This document shows positions 1-5,483 of a stretch of DNA of 12,430 bases, piece by piece (the first letter of the stretch is position 1; every line of letters begins with the position of its first letter). Below the pieces are notes generated by a model. The model saw only the letters and a program-made list of their open reading frames with translations, ran no database searches and had not been told where the DNA came from. Both the position numbers and the translations under genes were made by a program. Source of the stretch: Acidimicrobiia bacterium (GTDB taxonomy: Bacteria > Actinomycetota > Acidimicrobiia > Acidimicrobiales > AC-14); NCBI GenBank assembly GCA_019243595.1, contig JAFAUA010000487.1:1-12430 (forward strand), read 5' to 3'.

Positions 1-168
1 GCCGGCTCCCACACCGAGCCCGGCGGCTACGCCGAGGCAAGCGAAGCCGAGCCCCAGTTCGAGATCAGCGACACCCGGTCGCCCGAAGAGGTGGCCGCGT
101 CGTTGCAGGCGGCCGGCTACGACCCGGTGTGGATGGACACCATCGGGCCGAGACGCTCCAGGCTGTAG
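1..168 (+). CDS. Unidentified protein, C-terminal fragment (5' end outside window)
   Basis: The first forward frame is open from the window edge to TAG at 166-168, giving 55 residues ending in GYDPVWMDTIGPRRSRL. Nearly every codon ends in G or C, as in the sure genes here, so the frame looks truly coding although its start is missing. The visible part is acidic (several Glu/Asp, including a PEEVAASLQAAGYDPV stretch) and has no membrane segment. I do not recognise the family. It converges with the DUF2207-like gene, and the two 3' ends overlap by about 52 bases (117-168). The overlap is unusual but tolerable for convergent genes. If one of the two 3' ends is wrong, this one is the less certain. 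Confidence 0.55.
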   Translation, partial: AGSHTEPGGYAEASEAEPQFEISDTRSPEEVAASLQAAGYDPVWMDTIGPRRSRL

Positions 169-1502
169 ACGTGCGCCAGGTGCGGGGTGATCGTGGCCCG
201 CACCTCCTCTCCCGCATAGATGCCCGACGCCACCTGGGGAGTGCAGCGCAACGCGCGCAGCTCACTGCCACGCCCGTCGTAGACGGCGAGGTAGACGGCG
301 GTCGTGCTCGAACCGGAGTCGTTGTGGGTCACCACGTCCTTGCGGCGGAGTACCTCACCTTCGAGCGTGCGGCGCCTGCCGATGTCGGAGGCACCTGACC
401 AAAACGTGCTGGCGCCGTAGGCGAGCGCGATCAGCAGGATCGCGGCGCTGGCCAGCCCGACCAGCCGTGGCAGCGCTGGGACTCGCGCCACGAGGACGAG
501 GCCGACGAAGGCTCCGGGGATCACCCACAGGAGGCCCACCGCGACCGCGGCCGCCGGCCCGCGGCCCCAGCCCGGCGGGAAGCGCTGGGGGTACCGGATG
601 TGCACAACGCGCCAGCGTCCGCCGTACGCGGTCCATGCCTCGGTCTCCGACTCGGCGCCCATCGACAGAGGCCGTACGGCACCGGGCGCGACGCCCATTG
701 CCGCGCCATAGGACAGCAGCCGGTCCCAGATCGCGACCGCCGTGGGCGGCTGGTCGGCAAAGTGATCGTCGCCCGCCAGTTGGGCGCGGATGCCGAGCCA
801 GCGAGAGGCGGTCATGAGCCCTGCCACCGTGTCGCGTTCCGCCCGCAGCGACCGCGGAATCGCCATGAGGGCCACCCAGAGGATCGCGGCGACGCCAAGG
901 ACGCCGAGCACGCCGGGATCGTCGGACTTCGACGAGGAGCTGCTGGGGAGGGCGGCGAACGCGCCCGAGGCCAAACCTGCCGGCGCGAGGGCGACCAGGC
1001 CGAGGACACCGAGCTGGACCCGGTCCCACCGCGGTCGACTCAGGCCTCGCTGACGAGCATCAGCCGAGACGGCGATGCGGAAGTCCCTCCACCAGCGCTT
1101 CGACGCATCTTTGGGACCGGTGGTCAGCGCCTCACACGCGACCACACCGCCGCTCGCCAACCCTCGAACGTGGTCGTAGACCTGTGCTTCATAATGAGTC
1201 AGGCCGACGGGGCGACGATCGGGAACACGGACGACGAAGCGCTCGGGAGCCACCCGCTCGAAGGCGACGACCTTGCGGGCGGCCAGATCGATCAGCGTGG
1301 CCGGCACCGCGGCTCGCCCCACGGCCCAGTCATTGGTGATCAGGTTGACGACGGCAGGCGGCTCGTCCCCGCCCAGGGTCATGGTGGCGGGGGTCGCCCG
1401 CGGCTCCCGCGCATGGGTCGCGACGGCCAGGACCGCAAGGACGAGTAGCCAGACGCCAAGCGCGACGGCGGCGGCGATGCCGAGCGTCGCCGCGTCGGTC
1501 AC
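117..1502 (-). CDS. DUF2207-like predicted membrane protein
   Basis: This 461-residue protein looks like the DUF2207 (YciQ-like) family of predicted membrane proteins, whose biochemical role is unknown. Hydrophobic segments are visible at about residues 7-29, 162-184, 197-216, 317-340 and 345-365. After the first helix comes the family-like block PPAVVNLITNDWAVG...ATLIDLAARKVV (about 48-80), and at about 258-272 WDRLLSYGAAMGV, which resembles the conserved Leu-Pro-Tyr-Ala stretch of DUF2207. The C-terminal ~80 residues after the last helix form a soluble, probably beta-rich tail (EGEVLRRKDVV...YAGEEVRATITPHLAHVYSLE). The usual long N-terminal extracellular DUF2207 domain and signal peptide appear to be missing, so this is a short version. 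The start is GTG (1500-1502), sharing GTGA with the stop of the upstream SDR, which implies translational coupling. Its 3' end overlaps a convergent gene. Confidence 0.8.
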   Translation of the reverse strand: MTDAATLGIAAAVALGVWLLVLAVLAVATHAREPRATPATMTLGGDEPPAVVNLITNDWAVGRAAVPATLIDLAARKVVAFERVAPERFVVRVPDRRPVGLTHYEAQVYDHVRGLASGGVVACEALTTGPKDASKRWWRDFRIAVSADARQRGLSRPRWDRVQLGVLGLVALAPAGLASGAFAALPSSSSSKSDDPGVLGVLGVAAILWVALMAIPRSLRAERDTVAGLMTASRWLGIRAQLAGDDHFADQPPTAVAIWDRLLSYGAAMGVAPGAVRPLSMGAESETEAWTAYGGRWRVVHIRYPQRFPPGWGRGPAAAVAVGLLWVIPGAFVGLVLVARVPALPRLVGLASAAILLIALAYGASTFWSGASDIGRRRTLEGEVLRRKDVVTHNDSGSSTTAVYLAVYDGRGSELRALRCTPQVASGIYAGEEVRATITPHLAHVYSLERLGPMVSIHTGS

Positions 1503-2275
1503 TTCTGGATCTGTTTGGCCATCACGCGGGCTGTGCCGCGCTTGTAGATCGGCGGGGCCATGTGACGGAAGACGACGGCCGGACGCAGTGCGCGAGGGAT
1601 GACGCGCTCGAGCCCGTTGCTCTCGACGACCTCGATGACCGAGTCGGCGACACGCTTGGCAGGGACCGGCTTCGGATAACCACCTTCGTAGGCGTGACCC
1701 CTGGTGTCGAAGAACTCGGTCTCGACCGGGCCGGGGTTCACCATCGACACGCCGATCCCATGCGGTGCCACCTCGAAGGCCAACGCCTCGGTGAACCCGA
1801 CCATGGCGAACTTGCTCGCCGCGTAGGCGGCCTCCATCGGCGGGCCGATACGGCCGGCGATCGACGCCACGTTGACGATGTGGCCGTGCCGGCGCTCGAG
1901 CATCGACGGCAACACGGCCTTGGTCGCGTACACGCAGCTGAAGTAGTTGACGCGCATCACGTTCTCGAACTCCTCGACGGTCACGTCGGCGACCCGTCCG
2001 TAGGACCCGATCCCGGCGTTGTTGACGAGGATGTCGACCGGACCGAGCTCAGACGCCAAAGATGCCAGGGCTTCTTCGGTCTGGGCCCGGTCGGCGACGT
2101 CCGCCGTCGCCACGGCTCCGCGACCGCCGATCTCCTGCAGTACCGCTTCGAGGTCGGGACGACTGCGCGCAACGAGTCCGACGCGCGCCCCCTTCGCGGC
2201 CGCCTGCAACGCCACTTCGCGGCCGATCCCTCTCGAGCCGCCGGTCACCACTACCACTGCTCCGTCCCATCGCAT
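1499..2275 (-). CDS. SDR family NAD(P)-dependent oxidoreductase
   Basis: This is a classical short-chain dehydrogenase/reductase of 258 residues. From ATG at 2275 it shows the cofactor motif TGGSRGIG (11-18), NNAG (85-88), and the catalytic tetrad N110, S138, Y151 and K155 in a YAASK context, then NPGPVETEF (180-188), where the usual PG motif sits. Arg15 and an Arg near residue 37 suggest NADP(H) preference. The substrate cannot be told. The last ~40 residues carry a basic, hydrophobic tail (FRHMAPPIYKRGTARVMAKQ) that may lie near the membrane. I prefer ATG 2275 because GAGG (complement of 2284-2287) sits 8 bases upstream. GTG at 2293 would add six residues (MSEDKR) and is the alternative. 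The gene is coupled to the downstream DUF2207 gene by a 4-base overlap and is divergent from the carboxylase gene. Confidence 0.9.
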   Translation of the reverse strand: MRWDGAVVVVTGGSRGIGREVALQAAAKGARVGLVARSRPDLEAVLQEIGGRGAVATADVADRAQTEEALASLASELGPVDILVNNAGIGSYGRVADVTVEEFENVMRVNYFSCVYATKAVLPSMLERRHGHIVNVASIAGRIGPPMEAAYAASKFAMVGFTEALAFEVAPHGIGVSMVNPGPVETEFFDTRGHAYEGGYPKPVPAKRVADSVIEVVESNGLERVIPRALRPAVVFRHMAPPIYKRGTARVMAKQIQK

Positions 2276-2280
2276 GCGCT

Positions 2281-2286
2281 TATCCT
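2281..2286 (+). promoter_or_regulatory. Possible -10 box (TATCCT) for a leaderless carboxylase transcript
   Basis: TATCCT fits the actinobacterial TANNNT pattern. Its last base lies 9 bases before ATG 2296, so transcription would start at or just before the start codon, and no Shine-Dalgarno is visible before that ATG. No good -35 box is seen. The same bases on the other strand carry the presumed ribosome binding site of the SDR gene. Confidence 0.4.
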
Positions 2287-2295
2287 CGCTCACCG

Positions 2296-4107
2296 ATGGC
2301 GGACAGTGCTGTGGAAGCGCCGATGCAGGGCACGATCGTGACCGTCGACGTGCGCCCCGGCCAGACAGTTGCGTCCGGCCAGCAGCTGCTGGTCATCGAG
2401 TCGATGAAGATGGAGCACGTCATCGCCGCCGACCAACCCGGCGAGGTCACCGAGATCGCCGTCCAAGCCGGCCAGACCGTGAACCCCGGCGACGTCCTCA
2501 TCCGCCTCTCCCCTCGTTCTGGTGACGATTCACGGCCGATACGGCCGTCAAACGTCACCGGAACGCAGCAGGAGCGGGGGGATTTGGCCGACGTGGTCGA
2601 GCGGCACGCCATGACCCTGGACGACCGGCGTCCGGAGGCGGTCGAGCGCCGGCGAAAGACGGGCCAGCGGACAGCACGGGAGAACGTCGACGACCTCATC
2701 GACGCCGGCAGCTTCGTCGAGTACGGGCCGCTAGTGATCGCCGCCCAGCGCCGGCGCCGGGCGGTCGAGGACCTCATCGCCCGCACCCCCGCCGACGGGC
2801 TGGTGGCGGGCATCGGCACGGTCAACGGACACCGCACGATCGTGATGTCGTACGACTACACGGTGCTCGCCGGCACCCAGGGTCTGCAGAACCACCGCAA
2901 GAAGGACCGGTTGTTCGAGCTCGCCGAGGAACTGCGACTGCCGGTCGTGTTCTTCACCGAGGGAGGCGGCGGGCGTCCGGGCGATACCGACGGCACCGGT
3001 GTCTCGGGCCTCGACTGCATGGCCTTCGCCCTCTTCGGTGCTCTGAGCGGGCTCGTGCCGCTGGTCGGCGTGAACTCCGGCTACTGCTTCGCCGGCAACG
3101 CCGCCATCCTCGGCTGCTGCGACGTCGTCATCGCCACCGCCAACTCGAACATCGGGATGGGCGGTCCGGCGATGATCGAGGGCGGCGGCCTCGGTGTCTA
3201 CGAGCCCGACGAGATCGGACCTATGTCGGTGCAGGCCGCCAACGGCGTCGTCGACATCGCAGTCGCCGACGAGGCCGAGGCGGTCGCGGCGGCCAAGAAG
3301 TACCTCTCGTATTTCCAGGGCCCGAACGAGACCTGGGACGCGGCCGACCAGGCGCTACTGCGAACGCTCATCCCCGAGAACCGGCTGCGCGCCTATGACG
3401 TTCGCCAGGTGATCGACGGCCTGGCCGACACCGACTCGGTGCTCGAGCTCCGGCCGACGTTCGGGGCGGGGATGGTGACCGCCCTCATCCGCATCGAGGG
3501 CCGACCCCTCGGGCTGATCGCCAACAACCCGACCCATCTCGGCGGCGCTATCGACGCCGACGGCGCCGACAAGGCCGCCCGCTTCATGCAGCTGTGCGAC
3601 GCCTTCGACCTGCCGATCCTCCTTCTCTGCGACACGCCCGGGATCATGGTCGGGCCCGAAGCCGAGAAGACGGCGCTCGTGCGCCATGTCAGCCGCATGT
3701 TCGTCACCGGCGCCAGCCTCACCGTCCCGTTCTTCACGATCGTGCTGCGGAAGGGCTATGGCCTCGGCGCCCAGGCGATGGCGGGCGGCAGCTTCAAGGC
3801 GCCGATCTTCACGGTGGCGTGGCCCACCGGCGAGTTCGGCGGGATGGGCCTCGAGGGAGCGGTCAAGCTCGGGTTTCGGCGCGAGCTGGAGGCGATCGAG
3901 GACGAGGCCAAACGCGAGCGCACGTTCGAGGAGATGGTCGCCCGCATGTATGAGCACGGCAAGGCCCTCAACACGTCGACGTACTTCGAGATCGACGACG
4001 TCATCGACCCCGCCGACTCGCGTCGCTGGATCCTCTCCGCTCTCGACAGCGCTCCCCCGCCGGCACCTCGGACCGGCAAGAAGCGGCCCAACATCGACAC
4101 CTGGTAG
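2296..4107 (+). CDS. Acyl-CoA carboxylase: biotinyl domain fused to carboxyltransferase
   Basis: This 603-residue protein fuses a biotin carrier domain to a carboxyltransferase of the acyl-CoA (acetyl/propionyl/methylcrotonyl or longer-chain) carboxylase type, which moves CO2 from carboxybiotin to an acyl-CoA. Residues 8-71 are the biotinyl domain, with APMQG and the ESMKMEH motif; K38 is the predicted biotinylated lysine. A linker rich in Ser, Arg and Pro (about 72-97) leads to the N-terminal CT half (about 98-330; GGPAMIEGGGLGVYEPDEIGP at 289-309) and the C-terminal half (about 345-603; NNPTHLGGAID, CDTPGIMVGPEAE, RKGYGLGAQAMAGGS). No biotin carboxylase domain is present here or elsewhere in the window, so one must act in trans. 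I chose ATG 2296 because the biotinyl fold begins there; the frame stays open for 78 codons upstream, but that part reads as low-complexity antisense of the SDR. The exact acyl-CoA substrate is undetermined. Confidence 0.92.
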   Translation: MADSAVEAPMQGTIVTVDVRPGQTVASGQQLLVIESMKMEHVIAADQPGEVTEIAVQAGQTVNPGDVLIRLSPRSGDDSRPIRPSNVTGTQQERGDLADVVERHAMTLDDRRPEAVERRRKTGQRTARENVDDLIDAGSFVEYGPLVIAAQRRRRAVEDLIARTPADGLVAGIGTVNGHRTIVMSYDYTVLAGTQGLQNHRKKDRLFELAEELRLPVVFFTEGGGGRPGDTDGTGVSGLDCMAFALFGALSGLVPLVGVNSGYCFAGNAAILGCCDVVIATANSNIGMGGPAMIEGGGLGVYEPDEIGPMSVQAANGVVDIAVADEAEAVAAAKKYLSYFQGPNETWDAADQALLRTLIPENRLRAYDVRQVIDGLADTDSVLELRPTFGAGMVTALIRIEGRPLGLIANNPTHLGGAIDADGADKAARFMQLCDAFDLPILLLCDTPGIMVGPEAEKTALVRHVSRMFVTGASLTVPFFTIVLRKGYGLGAQAMAGGSFKAPIFTVAWPTGEFGGMGLEGAVKLGFRRELEAIEDEAKRERTFEEMVARMYEHGKALNTSTYFEIDDVIDPADSRRWILSALDSAPPPAPRTGKKRPNIDTW

Positions 4108-5076
4108 CTAGAACGGCAGGCGCTTCCGGAGGATCTTCGGGAGGGCCCGAACCCCGTTGACGGGGTTGAAGTTGTCCGAGGCCGTCGTCAGCCGCTCGTC
4201 CTCGTCGTCGGTCAGGTCGATGTCGGCAGCCGCCGCGTTCTTCTCGAGCTGGGACACGCTGCTGGCTCCGGGGATGGCGACGACGTTCTTGCGCCGGATC
4301 ACCCATGCCAGCGCGATCTGGGCCGGCGTGGCGTCGTGGGCCTTCGCTACCTCGCGGAGGGCGGTGATGAGCTCATGGCCGCGCTCGAGGTTCTCGGGGA
4401 GAAACAGTGAGTTCGCGGCCCGCACGCCACCGGGCGCGTTGGTGGCGTCGTACTTCGCGGACAGGAAGCCCTGAGCGAGCGGGCTGTAGGCGATGATGAC
4501 GCGGTCGTTGTCGGCCGCGTACTGAACGAGGCCGGTGCGGTCGGGCCCGCGCACGGCCAGGCTGTACTGCACCTGGTTGCTGATGACCGGCGAGCCGTGG
4601 GAGGCCTCCGCCGCCTTCCACTTGGCGAGCGAGAAGTTGCTGACACCCACGTGCTTCACGACGCCTTCGTCCTGCAGCCGTCGCATGCCCTGCATCTGCA
4701 CCCCGACGGGCACGAGCGGGTTGGGCTGGTGGATCTGGTACAGGTCGATCACGTCGACGCCGAGACGGCGAAGGCTGGCGTGACCCCGCTGCACGACGAC
4801 CGGCGGGATCGGCAGTACCGGCATGATCTTGGTGGCGATGAAGGCCTCGCCGCGCCGCCCTTCGAGCGCCCGGCCGACGGCGCGCTCCGACTTCCCGAAG
4901 CCATAGATCTCGGCCGTGTCGACAAGGGTGACGCCGAGGTCGAGGGCCCGGTGGACGATGTCGATGGCGTCCTTCTCCAGGTACTCCTTGCCGTACCCCC
5001 ACTCCATCGAGCCGAACTGCCAGCACCCCAGCCCGATGGCCGACATCCTGGCCCCACCAACGTCTACGTAGCGCAT
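4108..5076 (-). CDS. Aldo/keto reductase
   Basis: This 322-residue TIM-barrel oxidoreductase would reduce aldehydes or ketones with NAD(P)H. With ATG at 5074-5076 as residue 1, the catalytic tetrad of the family is D53, Y58 (DTAEIYG), K83 (ATKI) and H116 (YQIHQP). The later family motifs GVSNFS, YSPLAQGFLS and IPGASSVSQLEKNA are all visible, and the length is normal. A reading from TTG at 5112 would add 12 residues, but that TTG forms part of a good -35 box, and MRYVDVGG is a typical AKR beginning. No Shine-Dalgarno precedes the ATG, and the promoter position predicts a leaderless or nearly leaderless message. Its stop codon directly abuts the stop codon of the convergent carboxylase gene. 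The substrate is unknown. Confidence 0.9.
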   Translation of the reverse strand: MRYVDVGGARMSAIGLGCWQFGSMEWGYGKEYLEKDAIDIVHRALDLGVTLVDTAEIYGFGKSERAVGRALEGRRGEAFIATKIMPVLPIPPVVVQRGHASLRRLGVDVIDLYQIHQPNPLVPVGVQMQGMRRLQDEGVVKHVGVSNFSLAKWKAAEASHGSPVISNQVQYSLAVRGPDRTGLVQYAADNDRVIIAYSPLAQGFLSAKYDATNAPGGVRAANSLFLPENLERGHELITALREVAKAHDATPAQIALAWVIRRKNVVAIPGASSVSQLEKNAAAADIDLTDDEDERLTTASDNFNPVNGVRALPKILRKRLPF

Positions 5077-5084
5077 GTTGAGTG

Positions 5085-5112
5085 ATGCTATTGCCGGGTA
5101 GGTGTCTTTCAA
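5085..5112 (-). promoter_or_regulatory. Promoter of the aldo/keto reductase (TTGAAA, 16 bp, TAGCAT)
   Basis: On the minus strand TTGAAA (complement of 5107-5112) is followed after 16 bases by TAGCAT (complement of 5085-5090). The -35 matches TTGACA in five of six positions and the -10 fits TANNNT. Eight bases then separate the -10 from ATG 5076, so the message should start at or very near the start codon. Confidence 0.6.
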
Positions 5113-5118
5113 GAAGAG

Positions 5119-5126
5119 AAGGAGGA
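5119..5126 (+). promoter_or_regulatory. Ribosome binding site AAGGAGGA deciding start 5132
   Basis: The near-perfect Shine-Dalgarno AAGGAGGA ends 5 bases before ATG 5132 (GGAGG 5121-5125, six bases to the ATG). It decides the start over GTG at 5102, which lies in the same frame upstream. It is the strongest ribosome binding site I see in the window. Confidence 0.8.
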
Positions 5127-5131
5127 CATCA

Positions 5132-5458
5132 ATGCCTCAGCGAGCTTGGAGTCAGAAGCGCGAGCGGCAGTACGAGCACATCAAGGAAGGCCGCGAGGAG
5201 CGCGGCCGGTCGGAGGACGTAGCCGAGGAGATCGCGGCGCGCACGGTCAACAAGGAGCGAGCTCGGTCCGGGGAGGCCAAGCAGCGCAGCCGCACGTCGA
5301 CGAAAGACATCTCCTCCGGTCGCCGCGGCGGCCTGCGCTCACACAAGGGCCCCGGAGGTCGCACCAAGGAGCAGCTGTACGCGGAGGCCAAGCGCAAGGG
5401 CATCGAGGGCCGCTCCAAGATGAACAAGAAGGAGCTCGAGCGGGCCGTCGGCCGCTAG
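5132..5458 (+). CDS. Small basic protein with Rho_N/SAP-like C-terminus
   Basis: This 108-residue protein is very rich in Arg, Lys and Glu. Residues 6-41 (WSQKRERQYEHI...AARTVN) resemble a group of small bacterial proteins often labelled 'plasmid stabilization protein', in which an Y-x-H-I-x-E-G stretch is followed by a helix ending in A-x-x-T-V-N-K. A Gly/Arg/Ser-rich linker (42-77) precedes KEQLYAEAKRKGI...KMNKKELERAV (79-106), a helix-extended-helix pattern like Rho_N or SAP nucleic-acid-binding motifs. A cytoplasmic nucleic-acid-binding role is inferred, not shown; no catalytic residues are visible. It is divergent from the aldo/keto reductase, with a 55-bp intergenic region, and ends 25 bp from the convergent protease gene. 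I see no convincing promoter on its strand. Confidence 0.8.
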   Translation: MPQRAWSQKRERQYEHIKEGREERGRSEDVAEEIAARTVNKERARSGEAKQRSRTSTKDISSGRRGGLRSHKGPGGRTKEQLYAEAKRKGIEGRSKMNKKELERAVGR

Positions 5459-5483
5459 CTGGCGGTCAGCAAATGTTGAACTG

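Noticed and set aside
600..1448. A 282-codon plus-strand frame opposite the DUF2207-like gene
   Set aside because: It is an Arg/Gly/His-rich antisense frame without motifs. The opposite strand shows membrane helices and family-like blocks.
2062..2295. N-terminal extension of the carboxylase by 78 codons
   Set aside because: The stretch is Arg/Pro/Ser-rich antisense of the SDR, and the biotinyl domain begins right at ATG 2296.
1562..2341. A 259-codon plus-strand frame opposite the SDR gene
   Set aside because: It is rich in Asp, Arg, His and Val in the way of antisense frames, has no family motif, and runs across the start of two well-supported genes.
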